Source: Gammaproteobacteria bacterium (lineage in GTDB: Bacteria > Pseudomonadota > Gammaproteobacteria > Enterobacterales > Alteromonadaceae). From it: a DNA stretch of 64,000 bases. The notes beneath the pieces were generated by a model. The model was given only the letters and a program-made list of their open reading frames with translations. It was not told where the DNA came from and did no database searches. Shown piece by piece: positions 9,178 through 19,489 of the stretch (its first letter is position 1; every line of letters begins with the position of its first letter). The stretch lies in contig JAFLDV010000007.1 of assembly GCA_017302255.1 (NCBI GenBank), forward strand, positions 62,001 to 126,000, written 5' to 3'. Made by a program: the position numbers and the translations under genes.

Positions 9178-9958
9178 GTGCTGACTCCGCGTTTAACTGC
9201 AATAAATAAGTTAATAACGTATTGTAGGCAAAAACGCCACGAGATTTTGGTGCAAAAACCGGTGGCGGCGTTTGATTTAAACTAGCATCACGCATTTTGG
9301 TGTCGATAGGGATCACTGCAGACCACACCAACTCACCATATTTTGATTTTAGTTCTTTATAAGCTTCAAGTGACGCTTTGGTCCGTTTGTCGTACATAGT
9401 CGGCACTATGGTAAACAGATAACCTGGCTGGCTTGGCGAATGCATCAACTGCATAGTCGCCAACATCCGATCCAAACCTTTTAATGCTAAAAATTCGGTT
9501 TGCACCGGGATAAGGATCCGATCACAAGCTGCCATCGCATTGACCATCAACACACCAATTACCGGTGGACAGTCAATCAACACATAATCATATTCATCAG
9601 CAATTTTCGCTAAGGCTTTTTTCAGAATAAGCCCCATGCCGCCTTTATCGCCCAACGAGCGGTCCAAAGTAGCTAATGCCATAGAAGACGGCAGAATATC
9701 TAGATTGTCCATGCCGCTTGGACACAAGGACTGCATAATTTCTTCTTTGGTAATGCCTTTTCCACGAATAAAAATATCGTAGACGCTGTTTTCTAACTCT
9801 TCGGCATCAATTCCAAAATAATAGGTCAAAGAGGCGTGTGGATCGGTGTCAATTAACAACACGCGCTCGCCTCGCTGCGCTAGCAATGCGCCCAAGGTCA
9901 CGGTACTGGTGGTTTTACCCACGCCACCTTTTTGGTTTGCAATAGTCCAAACAACCAC
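9170..9958 (-). CDS. parC: ParC, ParA-like ATPase for polar chemotaxis arrays
   Basis: 262 residues with the deviant Walker A KGGVGKTT at about 10-17, and DTDPHAS and DCPP motifs, typical of ParA/Soj ATPases. Next to parP and cheW it matches Vibrio ParC, which forms a polar gradient and recruits chemotaxis arrays to the cell pole before division. It is not chromosomal ParA, as no parB lies nearby. The start is GTG at 9958, just after the motD stop; AGGA lies ten bases upstream. Confidence 0.85.
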   Translation of the reverse strand: MVVWTIANQKGGVGKTTSTVTLGALLAQRGERVLLIDTDPHASLTYYFGIDAEELENSVYDIFIRGKGITKEEIMQSLCPSGMDNLDILPSSMALATLDRSLGDKGGMGLILKKALAKIADEYDYVLIDCPPVIGVLMVNAMAACDRILIPVQTEFLALKGLDRMLATMQLMHSPSQPGYLFTIVPTMYDKRTKASLEAYKELKSKYGELVWSAVIPIDTKMRDASLNQTPPPVFAPKSRGVFAYNTLLTYLLQLNAESAHE

Positions 9959-9959
9959 T

Positions 9960-10964
9960 TCAATTATCCTGTTTTTTCTTCGGTTCAGCGTCAGCCGCTG
10001 AAGTTATTTTGATACCGCCATTTGGCAACTGAATGATCTGAATAGTGCCATCTGCCGAGTATTCAACTTTATTTTCCGGTAAAACCTCAGTTGTTTCACC
10101 TTGCAGTATCTGCTTTGCTTCTTCTACCGAGCGAGCTTCCGAAGGCGAATCAGTACCGCCGACTTTTTTCACCGCTAATTTTGAAATCGCAATCACTACT
10201 TTACGATTCTCAGCTCGGCCCGCTGCCGTGGAATTATCGGCGAACGGTGAAAATTGACCGTAGCCCTCGGCGGCTAACCGCTCCGGCTTCACACCAAGCT
10301 TTTGCAGCTCTTTTAAGATAGCTGTAGCCCGAGCCATCGACAATTCCCAGTTGGAATCAAAGATTTCGTTGTGTATGGTTTCATTGTCAGTATAACCACG
10401 CACTCGCACTACGTTATTGCTTTGATTCAAAATAGTAACTATTTCTTGCAGCAATACACTCGCTTGTTGATTAGCCACACCACTGCCGCTAGGAAACAAT
10501 AAACCGCTGTTCAGTTGAATGGTAAGCCAGTCTTCATCCGACTCTACTTTCGCGACACCTTTTTCAATGAGGTTCGCCAGCGATTTGTTTAATTGCTCTT
10601 GCAAAGAGACTAACGGGTTCCCAAATTGTGGTTTGGTGAGCACCGGCGTTTCTTTTGCATCCGACACCACTTCCGGGCCAGTTGGTGTCTCTAAGGACGA
10701 TCCAAATTGCTTATAGTCGCTGTGCGGTTGATTGTCAGTCAACACGGCATCGCCTTTAACGCCGGTTTGATCAGCAACTGGCTTTTCAAAGACTTTGGCC
10801 AAACTATCGGAAATTGTTTTGTATTGTTCTTCTTTGTTGATGGCAATTGAATAAAGCACCACAAACAATGCAAACATCAAGGTCACATAATCCGCATAAG
10901 AAACTAACCAGCGGTCTAATGACTCTGGTTCAGCTTGCTCATGACGATGACGATGCCGGTACAT
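9960..10964 (-). CDS. motD: Flagellar stator protein MotD (MotB family)
   Basis: 334 residues: a His/Arg-rich cytoplasmic start, one membrane helix (about 22-45, YADYVTLMFALFVVLYS) with the ion-binding Asp at position 25, and a C-terminal OmpA/peptidoglycan-binding domain (about 165-265) with RVRGYTDN. The stator anchors to the cell wall and drives the rotor by ion flow. The paired motC upstream and the cheB-motCD-parC order match the second stator set of Pseudomonas. Whether it uses protons or sodium is not certain from sequence. It ends in a Lys/Asp-rich tail. Confidence 0.9.
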   Translation of the reverse strand: MYRHRHRHEQAEPESLDRWLVSYADYVTLMFALFVVLYSIAINKEEQYKTISDSLAKVFEKPVADQTGVKGDAVLTDNQPHSDYKQFGSSLETPTGPEVVSDAKETPVLTKPQFGNPLVSLQEQLNKSLANLIEKGVAKVESDEDWLTIQLNSGLLFPSGSGVANQQASVLLQEIVTILNQSNNVVRVRGYTDNETIHNEIFDSNWELSMARATAILKELQKLGVKPERLAAEGYGQFSPFADNSTAAGRAENRKVVIAISKLAVKKVGGTDSPSEARSVEEAKQILQGETTEVLPENKVEYSADGTIQIIQLPNGGIKITSAADAEPKKKQDN

Positions 10965-10966
10965 AC

Positions 10967-11710
10967 TTAACTCACTCTGTAAGCAGCAAGTTTACGTTCA
11001 ATGATGCGTGGGTTTTCGCCGTTAGCGATAGATACCACGCCTTCGACAATCAACTCGTGATACAGACTACGTTGTACCACCACACTTTTTAATTTGTTAG
11101 CGACAGGGATAAAGACTAAGTTGGCGAAGCCAACGCCATAGATAGTTGCAACAAATGCCGTGGCGATACCGCGGCCAAGTAATTCCGGGTCGTTGATATG
11201 CTGCATCGCTTGGATCAAGCCAAGTACAGCACCGAGGATACCGATGGTCGGACTATATCCACCCATTGCTTCAAAGATTTTTGCCGAACGTAAAAGTCTC
11301 TCACGTTCTAATACCAGTTCAGCATCCAATGCATTTTGCATGACCAAAGGTTCAACGCCATCCACCAGCAAATTCAAGGCATTGTGTAAAAATGGATCAG
11401 ATTCATGGATGGCTTCGGCTTCCAGCGACAAAAAACCGTTGGTGCGAGCTGCGGTACCCCAGCTAATCAAACGCTCGACTGTAGCGTTTAATGGCACGTA
11501 TTGCGCTTTAAACACCCAAGCTAACATTCGAATGCCGGTGGTAAATTGTGGCAGCGGTGTTTGGAATAACACAGCACCAAAGGTACCGCCGATGACGATA
11601 ATAATGGCTGGTAAATCAAATAGCGTACTGAGCGCACCACCGTGAAGACCAAAACCGCCGATAATTGCCGTAAAGCCAACAATTAATCCTAGAATCGATA
11701 ACTTATCCAT
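10967..11710 (-). CDS. motC: Flagellar stator protein MotC (MotA family)
   Basis: 247 residues with four membrane helices (about 5-22, 30-48, 150-170 and 180-202) and the cytoplasmic loop that touches FliG. The opening [13 protein letters not shown] and the [17 protein letters not shown] segment are family hallmarks. It forms the ion channel with MotD. The start overlaps the cheB stop by 8 bp, so it belongs to the chemotaxis operon. A second motAB or pomAB set, usual in such bacteria, is not in this window. Confidence 0.93.
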   Translation of the reverse strand: MDKLSILGLIVGFTAIIGGFGLHGGALSTLFDLPAIIIVIGGTFGAVLFQTPLPQFTTGIRMLAWVFKAQYVPLNATVERLISWGTAARTNGFLSLEAEAIHESDPFLHNALNLLVDGVEPLVMQNALDAELVLERERLLRSAKIFEAMGGYSPTIGILGAVLGLIQAMQHINDPELLGRGIATAFVATIYGVGFANLVFIPVANKLKSVVVQRSLYHELIVEGVVSIANGENPRIIERKLAAYRVS

Positions 11711-12860
11711 GCCCTACTTCCGCCATAATTTTACTGGCGACATCGGGTAAACTCACTTCATGGTCGGTAAGGCCAGCCGTCGTTACTGCTTGCGGCATTC
11801 CATAAACGACACAGCTTGCTTCATCCTGCGCCCAAATCTTAGAACCGAATTGTTTTAATAATCTTGCGCCATCACGACCGTCTGAACCCATACCAGTTAA
11901 TACTATGGCTAAGACCTTATCCTGAAAAACTTTTGCCGCTGTACCGAAAGTAATATCAACACTTGGCTTGAAAGTAATTCGCGGCGAATCATCATCTTTA
12001 ATGCGTAATTTAGCCGCAGATTCATTGCCGTCTAACAGCATTTGCTTGCCACCTGGAGCAAGATAAGCCACGCCTGGACGCAAAATATCGCCATCTACCG
12101 CTTCTTTAACTTCAATTTTGGACAAAGTATTTAAGCGTGCGGCAAAAGCACCGGTAAATGCCGCGGGCATGTGCTGCACCAATACAATCGGTAATGGAAA
12201 ATTCGCCGGTAGTGCGGTGATGATAGTCTGCAATGCCACCGGCCCACCTGTGGAGGTGCCAATCGCAACTAACTTGTACTGTTTACCTGAGGGCTTAAAT
12301 GGCCGCTCATGCACGTTATCAGTATTACCTTCACTAACCCCGCGTAACAGTTCAGCTCTTGCGGCCGGTGTGCGGGCAATAGTTGAACTTGTTGTCGCTG
12401 GTCGAGCTGCAGATACTGGTGTCGTCGCTGGTGCTGCTGGAGTTGCCGATTTGACATAAAGCCGACGTCTGGCGACTGCTTTAATGCGTTGGCGAAGTAA
12501 TTCAATAGCCTCGGACTTGTCACGAGCGATGTCCTCGAATTTCTTCGGTAAGAAATCAACAGCGCCAGCTTCAAGAGCCTCTAAGGTTGCCTTAGCACCA
12601 TCGTGAGTCAATGAAGAAAACATTAAAATTGGCACTCGTTGCACCTTGAGGATCTCACGCACAGCTTGAATACCGTTCATTACCGGCATTTCAACATCCA
12701 TGGTGATAACATCAGGCCGCAATTCTGCTGCCTTCTCGACCGCTTCTTTCCCGTTATTCGCAGTACCGACCACGATTAATTCGGGGTCGGCCGCGATAAT
12801 TTCAGTTAATCGGCGTCGAAAGAAACTCGAGTCATCAACTACTAACACCTTGATCGACAT
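11703..12860 (-). CDS. cheB: CheB receptor methylesterase/deamidase
   Basis: 385 residues: an N-terminal receiver domain with acidic pocket and phospho-acceptor Asp55 (VITMDVEMP), a Ser/Thr/Ala-rich linker (about 138-190), and a C-terminal CheB domain with GTSTGGP (nucleophile Ser), QHMP (His) and TGMGSDG (Asp region). It removes methyl groups from chemoreceptors when phosphorylated by CheA, giving adaptation. It begins 12 bp after cheA. CheR, its counterpart, is not in this window. Confidence 0.96.
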   Translation of the reverse strand: MSIKVLVVDDSSFFRRRLTEIIAADPELIVVGTANNGKEAVEKAAELRPDVITMDVEMPVMNGIQAVREILKVQRVPILMFSSLTHDGAKATLEALEAGAVDFLPKKFEDIARDKSEAIELLRQRIKAVARRRLYVKSATPAAPATTPVSAARPATTSSTIARTPAARAELLRGVSEGNTDNVHERPFKPSGKQYKLVAIGTSTGGPVALQTIITALPANFPLPIVLVQHMPAAFTGAFAARLNTLSKIEVKEAVDGDILRPGVAYLAPGGKQMLLDGNESAAKLRIKDDDSPRITFKPSVDITFGTAAKVFQDKVLAIVLTGMGSDGRDGARLLKQFGSKIWAQDEASCVVYGMPQAVTTAGLTDHEVSLPDVASKIMAEVGHG

Positions 12861-12871
12861 AGACGACTCAC

Positions 12872-15202
12872 TTATGAAGTTAAGTTGTTGAAACGGTCGA
12901 ATTTAATTTTTGATCTCTTCGCATAATGTTTCAGCAAGTTCGGCACATCCAAGATTAACGCGATGCTACCGTCTGAAGTGATCGTTGCGCCAGCCATACC
13001 AGGAGTACCCTGTAACAACGCATCTAACGGTTTAATAACCACTTCTTCTTGCCCAACTAAAGCTTCAACCACAAACCCGACTTGTTGCGTGCCGATTTGT
13101 ACGATGACAACATGTCCTTGGTCGCGACGTAACTTCTTGTCAGAACCACGAACCAACCAGTGTTCTAGGAAGAACAATGGAATAGCTTTATTGCGGACCA
13201 CAATTGTCAGCTGACCATCAACAATGTTGGTTTTTGACAGATCGAGGTGGAAAATTTCATTCACTGTCGCAAGCGGTAAAGCAAATGGTTGTTTGCCAAC
13301 AATAACCATCAGAGTAGGCAGAATCGCCAAGGTCAGCGGCACTTTAATTTCTAACAGTGTGCCTTGACCAAGCTTCGAATGGATATGCACTGTACCGTTT
13401 AATTGGTTGATTTTGGTTTTCACCACATCCATACCAACGCCACGACCAGAAATATCGGAAATTTGCTCTTTGGTTGAGAAACCTGGCGCAAAAATCAAGT
13501 TAAAGGCTTCAGTATCAGACATACGTCCAGCAGCGTCTGGGTCTAGAACGCCACGTTTGATCGCGATAGCCTTCAACTTCTCCGGATCCATACCGGCGCC
13601 GTCATCTTGAATAGTCAGTAAAATGTGGTCGCCCGCTTGTTGCGCTGCCAATTTTACTAAACCTGTGCGCGGCTTACCTGCGGCAACCCGGACATCTGGC
13701 ATCTCAATACCATGGTCAACCGAGTTACGCACTAAGTGGACTAACGGGTCGGCCAAAGCCTCAACCAAGTTTTTATCTAAATCGGTTTCTTCACCCTCTA
13801 ACTCGAGGTTGATGTCTTTATGGAGTGAGCGTGCCAAGTCACGAACAACGCGAGGGAAACGACCAAACACTTTCTTAATTGGTTGCATCCGCGTTTTCAT
13901 CACAGCACCTTGCAGGTCAGCAGTGACCACATCAAGGTTAGAAATCGCTTTGCTCATTTCTTCGTTTTGCGCTGCTGTTGACAGGCTGACCAAGCGGTTA
14001 CGCACTAAAACTAACTCACCGACCATGTTCATGATTTGGTCAAGCCGTTTCGTGTCAACCCGCACTGTGGTATCAGCTTGTGCTGCCGCTTTTTCATCAC
14101 CCGCATCAGCTGGAGCTTTGGCTGCAGCCGCTGGCGCCGGTGCTGCAGGTGCTTTTGCTGGTTCAGGCGCTTTTGCTGCTGGAGCTGGAGCTGGAGCCGG
14201 TTTCGCAACAGGCGCTGGTGTTGGTTTTGCCGCTTCAACTGGCTTCGCTGGTGCGGCAGGCGCAGCTGGTTTTGCTGGTGCTGCCGGTGCTGCTGACGCG
14301 CCACCTACAGGCGCTTTGCCTTTACCATGTAATTCGTCTAACAGCGATTCAAACTCATCATCGGAAATATCATCAGACGATGACGACGATGAAGCCGGAA
14401 CTGCTGGTGCACTAACTTTTGCGGCAACTGGTGCCGCTGGCGTATCAATTTGACCAGGGATAAACGAACCCTTGCCATGAAGCTGATCCAAGATCGCTTC
14501 GAATTCATCGTCAGTAATGTCGCTATCACCTGCAGAGACAGCTAATGACGCTGCTGGTGCCGCTGGTTTAGGTGCTGGAGGCGGAGTTGCAGTCTGACGA
14601 CCTGGCGCTCCACCACCGTGTAATTCGTCCAGCAGACGTTCAAACTCATCTTCGGAAATATCATCGATTGAGCCGGAACCTGCTACAGGCTCATCACCTT
14701 CAACTTCAAGCGAAACTGCCGCATCGAAAGTTTCCAAGCTCATTTCAGGCTCAGGGATCGGATCTGGCTCAACTGCAGCATGATGTTGTTCATGGTGCTG
14801 TTCGTCAGCAGATTCAGGTTCACTCAAGCGGTGCAAGGCATGTAGAACTTCTGGGGTACATGGCTCTAATGGTTGGCGCTGCTGAACGTTTTGGAACATG
14901 CCATTGATAGCATCAAGTGCTTGCAATATGACATCCATTAGCTCAGAGGTGACTCGACGTTTGCCCGTGCGCAAAATATCGAAGACGTTTTCAGCACCGT
15001 GACATGCGTCAACCAGTTCTGTTAACGATAGAAAGCCCGCGCCCCCTTTCACCGTGTGGAAGCCTCGGAAAATTGCATTTAACAAATTGGAGTCGTCGGG
15101 GTTATTTTCTAGTTCGACCAACTGCTCCTGCAACAATTCAAGGATCTCACCGGCTTCGACTAGGAAATCCTGTAAAATGTCCTCATCTACATCAAAGCCC
15201 AT
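12872..15202 (-). CDS. cheA: CheA chemotaxis histidine kinase with repeated acidic linker motif
   Basis: 776 residues. The HPt domain has His49 in [11 protein letters not shown] long linker (about 130-375) rich in Ala/Pro follows, then P3 dimerisation (about 380-440), the P4 kinase domain (N box [19 protein letters not shown]) and the P5 CheW-like domain (about 630-765). No recognisable P2 CheY-binding domain is seen. In its place the linker carries three copies of a 16-residue motif, D-I-S/T-x-D-E-F-E-x-L/I-L-D-x-L-H-G, at 181-196, 228-243 and 278-293. In ParP-containing bacteria CheA has a LID region in this linker that binds ParP, and these copies are candidates for it (inference). Confidence 0.96.
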   Translation of the reverse strand: MGFDVDEDILQDFLVEAGEILELLQEQLVELENNPDDSNLLNAIFRGFHTVKGGAGFLSLTELVDACHGAENVFDILRTGKRRVTSELMDVILQALDAINGMFQNVQQRQPLEPCTPEVLHALHRLSEPESADEQHHEQHHAAVEPDPIPEPEMSLETFDAAVSLEVEGDEPVAGSGSIDDISEDEFERLLDELHGGGAPGRQTATPPPAPKPAAPAASLAVSAGDSDITDDEFEAILDQLHGKGSFIPGQIDTPAAPVAAKVSAPAVPASSSSSSDDISDDEFESLLDELHGKGKAPVGGASAAPAAPAKPAAPAAPAKPVEAAKPTPAPVAKPAPAPAPAAKAPEPAKAPAAPAPAAAAKAPADAGDEKAAAQADTTVRVDTKRLDQIMNMVGELVLVRNRLVSLSTAAQNEEMSKAISNLDVVTADLQGAVMKTRMQPIKKVFGRFPRVVRDLARSLHKDINLELEGEETDLDKNLVEALADPLVHLVRNSVDHGIEMPDVRVAAGKPRTGLVKLAAQQAGDHILLTIQDDGAGMDPEKLKAIAIKRGVLDPDAAGRMSDTEAFNLIFAPGFSTKEQISDISGRGVGMDVVKTKINQLNGTVHIHSKLGQGTLLEIKVPLTLAILPTLMVIVGKQPFALPLATVNEIFHLDLSKTNIVDGQLTIVVRNKAIPLFFLEHWLVRGSDKKLRRDQGHVVIVQIGTQQVGFVVEALVGQEEVVIKPLDALLQGTPGMAGATITSDGSIALILDVPNLLKHYAKRSKIKFDRFNNLTS
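14324..14662 (-). repeat. Three copies of a 48-bp motif within the cheA linker
   Basis: Coding copies lie at 14615-14662, 14474-14521 and 14324-14371. Each encodes a short acidic amphipathic segment ending LHGKG or LHGGG. Spacing is 47 and 50 residues, and the DNA between copies is Ala/Pro codons with no clear similarity. Confidence 0.85.
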
Positions 15203-15216
15203 GCGCTCTACCTCTC

Positions 15217-15969
15217 TTAGAAACCTAAACTCGACAACAAATCGTCAACGTCATCCTGGCCTTGGACCACATCGTCCCTAGAACCAGCATCAATGATCGG
15301 ACCTTCTGCTTCGTGGGCGGCTTTGGCTTTTTTCGCCGCAGCGGGACGCTCTTCCTGTTGCAGATTGGTTTGACCAAATGCAGTCAACAACCCAATTAAA
15401 CTATCTTCAACTTCTCGGACCAATTCGATGACACGACGCAGGATCTGACCAGTTAAATCCTGAAAGCCTTGAGCCATCAGAACTTCAGTTAATGAACCTT
15501 GCAACGCATTCGCATCATTCGCTGATTCGCGAAGGAAACCATTCAAACTATGGCATAAGGCTTTGAATTCACCAACTTTTAAATCACGGGTCATCAACTT
15601 TTGCCAATCTGGCATGATGTTGTTTAACCCTGAATGCAATTTATCGGCAATTGGCAAACAAGTCTCGACAGCGTCCATTGTCTTGTTAGCCGCCTGCTCA
15701 GTCATATCGATGACATGGCTGAGACGGCGCTTGGCATCAGGTATATCATCCTCCAGCAAAGAGCTGATTTGCGGATCGACCTGAAATGTTTTGAGTGAAT
15801 CGTGTAATTGACGCGTAAGTTTTCCGACTTCAGCGAAGAGCTCTGTCGACCCTGGGACTGCAAGCCCCTGAATCATTTCGTTCGCATCTTCCTGCTGCCC
15901 CATCTCCAACAACTGCACAAGCTCCCGGGCTTGCTCCAGGGTGATCATAGGTGCCGTAAGTTCAGACAT
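15217..15969 (-). CDS. cheZ: CheZ, CheY-P phosphatase
   Basis: 250 residues, mostly a long helical hairpin (about 60-190). It contains the catalytic-region sequence QGFQDLTGQILRR, where the Asp-Leu-Thr-Gly-Gln set includes the active Gln. The C-terminal peptide DDVDDLLSSLGF is the conserved CheY-P-binding tail. It ends the chemotactic signal by dephosphorylating CheY. It lies between cheY and cheA with short gaps, as is normal for polar-flagellar operons. Confidence 0.96.
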   Translation of the reverse strand: MSELTAPMITLEQARELVQLLEMGQQEDANEMIQGLAVPGSTELFAEVGKLTRQLHDSLKTFQVDPQISSLLEDDIPDAKRRLSHVIDMTEQAANKTMDAVETCLPIADKLHSGLNNIMPDWQKLMTRDLKVGEFKALCHSLNGFLRESANDANALQGSLTEVLMAQGFQDLTGQILRRVIELVREVEDSLIGLLTAFGQTNLQQEERPAAAKKAKAAHEAEGPIIDAGSRDDVVQGQDDVDDLLSSLGF

Positions 15970-15994
15970 GGCGTCGCTCCTCTGTCAGATACGG

Positions 15995-16378
15995 TTAACC
16001 TAAGCGCTCAAAAACTTTCGACAGCTTCTCTTGCAGGGTTGCAGCAGTAAAAGGTTTGACGATGTAACCATTCACACCAGCTTGCGCCGCTGCAATGATT
16101 TGTTCTTTCTTGGCTTCTGCAGTAACCATCAGAACTGGGATATGCTTTAAGCGAGCATCAGCTCGGATTGCACGCAATAAATCAATCCCTTGCATGCCAG
16201 GCATGTTCCAGTCGGTTACCACAAAATCAAAATCGCTGTTTTGCAGCATGGGTAATGCAGTGCTACCGTCATCAGCTTCTTGGACGTTAGTAAAGCCAAG
16301 ATCGCGTAACAGGTTTTTGATGATGCGTCTCATAGTAGAAAAATCATCTACTACAAGGATTTTCATATTCTTATCCAA
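15995..16378 (-). CDS. cheY: CheY chemotaxis response regulator
   Basis: 127 residues, a single receiver domain: acidic pair D11/D12, phospho-acceptor Asp56 ([11 protein letters not shown]), Thr86 and Lys108 (VKPF). Phosphorylated CheY binds FliM and changes rotation. The start is TTG at 16378, with GGAGGGG at 16382-16388 at proper spacing. The in-frame ATG four codons later (16366) is too far from that site, and the family usually begins MDKNMKIL, so TTG is preferred. Confidence 0.96.
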   Translation of the reverse strand: MDKNMKILVVDDFSTMRRIIKNLLRDLGFTNVQEADDGSTALPMLQNSDFDFVVTDWNMPGMQGIDLLRAIRADARLKHIPVLMVTAEAKKEQIIAAAQAGVNGYIVKPFTAATLQEKLSKVFERLG

Positions 16379-16419
16379 AATCCCCTCCGACGAGATACCT
16401 CAATGGTTATTCTCAAGTA

Positions 16420-17139
16420 TTACAACCAATCCTGCATTCGAGCTCTTAATCGCACCAATGCCTGACTATGGATTTGACTGACACGAGATTCGCTAACGCT
16501 TAATACTTCGCCAATCTCTTTCAGGTTTAGTTCGTCATTATAATATAGCGATAATACTATTGCTTCCCGTTCAGGTAAGCTACTGATATTTTTTATTAAT
16601 GCCTGCTGGAATGCGTCACTGGCTTGTTCCTCAAACAAATGGTCATTGTCTTGATCATTTGCTGTGACTAGCACATCTTCCGACACACCCAAGTCTTCAA
16701 TACCAATAATACGTCCGTTGCTCGCATCGCTGAGCATCGCGTGATACTCATCTAAAGTTATATCAAGTTTTTCAGCAACTTCAACATCTTTTACGTCACG
16801 GCCTAATTCTGCTTCCAATTCGGCGATTGTTTCAGCAATCAATCGGGAGTTGCGATGAACCGAACGAGGAGTCCAATCACCGCGACGTATTTCATCAAGC
16901 ATAGCACCTCGGATCCGAATGCCAGCAAAAGTTTCAAAACTTGCGCCTTTGGACCCGTCAAAATTTTTCGCAGCTTCAAAAAGACCAATCATTCCAGACT
17001 GAATTAAGTCGTCAACCTGCACACTCGCCGGCAGCCGTGCTAACAGATGATATGCTATCCGTTTGACCAATGGCGCATGGCGTTCAACCAGTAACTGCAT
17101 CTGGTTGCCACTGTTGTATGCAGCGAGCCGGCTATTCAC
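16420..17139 (-). CDS. fliA: Flagellar sigma factor FliA (sigma28)
   Basis: 239 residues with sigma regions 2 (RIAYHLLARLPASVQVDDLIQSG), 3 and 4 (the helix-turn-helix LKEIGEVLSVSESRVSQIHSQAL). It directs RNA polymerase to late flagellar promoters such as the three flagellin sites found here. The start is GTG at 17139, overlapping the flhG stop as GTGA; an ATG 13 codons later would remove residues that the family retains. No flgM (anti-sigma) is in the window. Confidence 0.96.
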   Translation of the reverse strand: MNSRLAAYNSGNQMQLLVERHAPLVKRIAYHLLARLPASVQVDDLIQSGMIGLFEAAKNFDGSKGASFETFAGIRIRGAMLDEIRRGDWTPRSVHRNSRLIAETIAELEAELGRDVKDVEVAEKLDITLDEYHAMLSDASNGRIIGIEDLGVSEDVLVTANDQDNDHLFEEQASDAFQQALIKNISSLPEREAIVLSLYYNDELNLKEIGEVLSVSESRVSQIHSQALVRLRARMQDWL

Positions 17140-18017
17140 GACAAACTCCGTCGTTCAGCTTGCGGTTGTACTAATTGCTCTAAGAAAAACTCTAAGTGGC
17201 CTGAAGCACTTGGTGGTACCGGCCACTGCACAGCGCGGGTAGCCAAAGTTTTTACCGCTAATGACGCCGGAGTCTTCGGAAAGGCGTCGACAAATGCTTT
17301 CTGTTTGCGTGCTGCTTTGCGCACGTTTTCATCAAACGGAATTGTTGCAACTAATTCTAAAGTAACATCTAAGAAGCGATCGGTGACCCGACTCAGCTTA
17401 GCAAATAATTCCTGACCTTCACGCAAACTACGAACCATATTCGCTACGATTTTAAATTTCTGCACTGAATGCTCCCGGCTCAGTATCTTCATCAACGCAT
17501 AGGCATCGGTAATGGATGATGGTTCATCGCATACCACAACCAACACATCTTGAGACGCTCGAGAGAAGCTTAGCACCATATCTGAAATTCCGGCGGCTGT
17601 ATCAACCAACATTACATCAAAAGGTGTGCGTAATTCACTGAAAGCACGGATTAAACCGGCATGTTCGGCTGGACTTAGCTCAGTCATCGACTGAGTTCCT
17701 GAGGTGGCAGGCACTATTTTAATGCCAAACGGACCTTCAATAAGAATATCGTCAAGTTCAGCTTCACCTGACAATACATGGAATAAGTTTTTTTCGACCC
17801 GCAAGCCGAGCATGACGTCACAGTTGGCAAGACCAAGGTCGGCATCAAGCACTAATACCTTTTTGCCCATCTGTGCCATTGCCATAGCAAGATTTAGCGT
17901 GACGTTGGTTTTACCCACGCCGCCTTTCCCACCTGTAACTGCAATGACTTTTACCATCTGCTTCTTCATTCTTCTCAGGCCGCTGGCTTGATCGTAAGTT
18001 AATTCATGATTATGCAT
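17136..18017 (-). CDS. flhG: FlhG/FleN, MinD-like regulator of flagellum number
   Basis: About 293 residues. Deviant Walker A GGKGGVGKTN and the DADLGLANCDVMLG segment are seen. The N-terminus carries DQASGLR, the DQAxxLR element by which FlhG helices stimulate FlhF GTPase. The open frame extends 46 codons upstream, but ATG at 18017 has AAGGAACCT directly before it, keeps DQASGLR near the N-terminus, and overlaps the flhF end. In polar flagellates FlhG limits flagella to one by acting on FlrA/FleQ and FlhF. Confidence 0.93.
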   Translation of the reverse strand: MHNHELTYDQASGLRRMKKQMVKVIAVTGGKGGVGKTNVTLNLAMAMAQMGKKVLVLDADLGLANCDVMLGLRVEKNLFHVLSGEAELDDILIEGPFGIKIVPATSGTQSMTELSPAEHAGLIRAFSELRTPFDVMLVDTAAGISDMVLSFSRASQDVLVVVCDEPSSITDAYALMKILSREHSVQKFKIVANMVRSLREGQELFAKLSRVTDRFLDVTLELVATIPFDENVRKAARKQKAFVDAFPKTPASLAVKTLATRAVQWPVPPSASGHLEFFLEQLVQPQAERRSLS

Positions 18018-19479
18018 AGGTTCCTTCCGCACGGCTCGATATGTCTTGATACCACTGATGACCGGCAGAACTATGAGCCATACGCAGCTGCTCCGCTTGG
18101 AGAACCATTTTCTTTGCATCCGCGACATCAATGTCTTCAGGAACGCGTTGGCCATTGGTCAAATAACTGACTGGCAAAGCATTTTGGACTGCAACGTTAA
18201 TGATTTCACCTAGGCTTAAGCATTCATCAAGTTTGGTAAAAATACAACCCGCCAATGAAATTCGTTTAAAGTGGTCAACGGTTTCTTGCATCACCCGTGC
18301 TTGTGATGTCGCCGACAATACCAGATAACTCTTTATTTTTACACGAACATTATGCACCAAAGCCGATAGTTTTTCAGCTAAACGAACATCTCTTTGGCTC
18401 ATCCCAGCTGTATCGATCAGAATCAATTTACGCTGTGCTAACTGTGTTAACAATAACGCTAATTCTTCATGATCTTTTGCTTGTTTCACTGGGCAACCGA
18501 TAATACGTCCAAAAGTCGCAAGCTGTTCAAAAGCACCGATACGGAAAGTGTCTGTGGTGATTAAAGCCACTTGCTCAGCGCCATGGCGTTTCGCAAATTG
18601 TGCCGCTAGTTTTGCAACTGTAGTGGTTTTTCCGACGCCGGTAGGACCAACCAATGCGATAACCCCACCGCGACGCATAATGTCATCATTCGTGGTGATT
18701 AACTGCCCTGAAAGTAACTCTAATGCGCAATCCCAAGCTTCAGTATCAGCAATATCTTCTGGCATAAAGCAGGCTAATTGATCGGCCATCGCCTCGGACA
18801 AACCCAATTCAAGCAGTTTTTCAATCACCAACGCCCGCACTGGTTCGCGACGAGCAAGGTCTTGCCACATCAGGCCAGATACTTGATGCTGCAACAGCTG
18901 CTTCATCGACAACATTTCCTGACGCATTGCATCAAACTGCTGCTGCATTTGTGTCGACTGATGTTGTTGCAGTTTCGTCAGTTCCGAAATATTGGACTGA
19001 CTTACGCCAGAATTCTGACGTTCTGCGGCCTCAACTGTACGATTTTTCTGCAATAGCGGCGAATCTGCTCTGGCGTTGGCAAAAGGTTTCGTCAAAACAC
19101 TGGCAGCGGCGGTCGGAGTTGCCTTGCTCGGAGCTTTGCTCGAAAGATCTTGCGGTTCGCTTTGCAGCGCGGCTTTTTGCTGTTTCAACATTTGTCGAGC
19201 CAGTAAAGCGCGCAGTGAATCTGCGGGCTCCTGCGCATCTTCATCATCATCGCCGACGCGGATATTTAAGCGCGATTCAGTTGCCTTAGGGGTGGCAGCG
19301 ACTTCGGCCTTAGCAGCCTGAGCCTTTGCTGGCGCGGCTTCCGGGTCGACAGCGGCGACAATTTCAACACCACCAGCGACCTTTTTATTGGACAGAATAA
19401 TCGCATCCGGTCCTAAAAACTCTTTGACTTCCGTCAAGGCGGTACGCATGTCTTTTGCTACGAAGCGTTTAATTTTCAT
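18010..19479 (-). CDS. flhF: FlhF, SRP-type GTPase for polar flagellum placement
   Basis: 489 residues: an N-terminal basic region (MKIKRFVAKDMRTAL), an Ala/Gln-rich variable B domain (about 70-200), then the NG GTPase domain with GPTGVGKTTT (G1), DTAG (G3) and TKLDE (G4). It marks the pole where the flagellum is built. It begins 10 bp after flhA. The flhF-flhG order and the overlap argue for balanced expression of these antagonists. Confidence 0.95.
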   Translation of the reverse strand: MKIKRFVAKDMRTALTEVKEFLGPDAIILSNKKVAGGVEIVAAVDPEAAPAKAQAAKAEVAATPKATESRLNIRVGDDDEDAQEPADSLRALLARQMLKQQKAALQSEPQDLSSKAPSKATPTAAASVLTKPFANARADSPLLQKNRTVEAAERQNSGVSQSNISELTKLQQHQSTQMQQQFDAMRQEMLSMKQLLQHQVSGLMWQDLARREPVRALVIEKLLELGLSEAMADQLACFMPEDIADTEAWDCALELLSGQLITTNDDIMRRGGVIALVGPTGVGKTTTVAKLAAQFAKRHGAEQVALITTDTFRIGAFEQLATFGRIIGCPVKQAKDHEELALLLTQLAQRKLILIDTAGMSQRDVRLAEKLSALVHNVRVKIKSYLVLSATSQARVMQETVDHFKRISLAGCIFTKLDECLSLGEIINVAVQNALPVSYLTNGQRVPEDIDVADAKKMVLQAEQLRMAHSSAGHQWYQDISSRAEGTYA

Positions 19480-19489
19480 CTGCTAACTC

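Noticed and set aside
13623..14453. 276-codon plus-strand frame opposite cheA
   Set aside because: It is a by-product of the Ala/Pro codon bias of the cheA linker.
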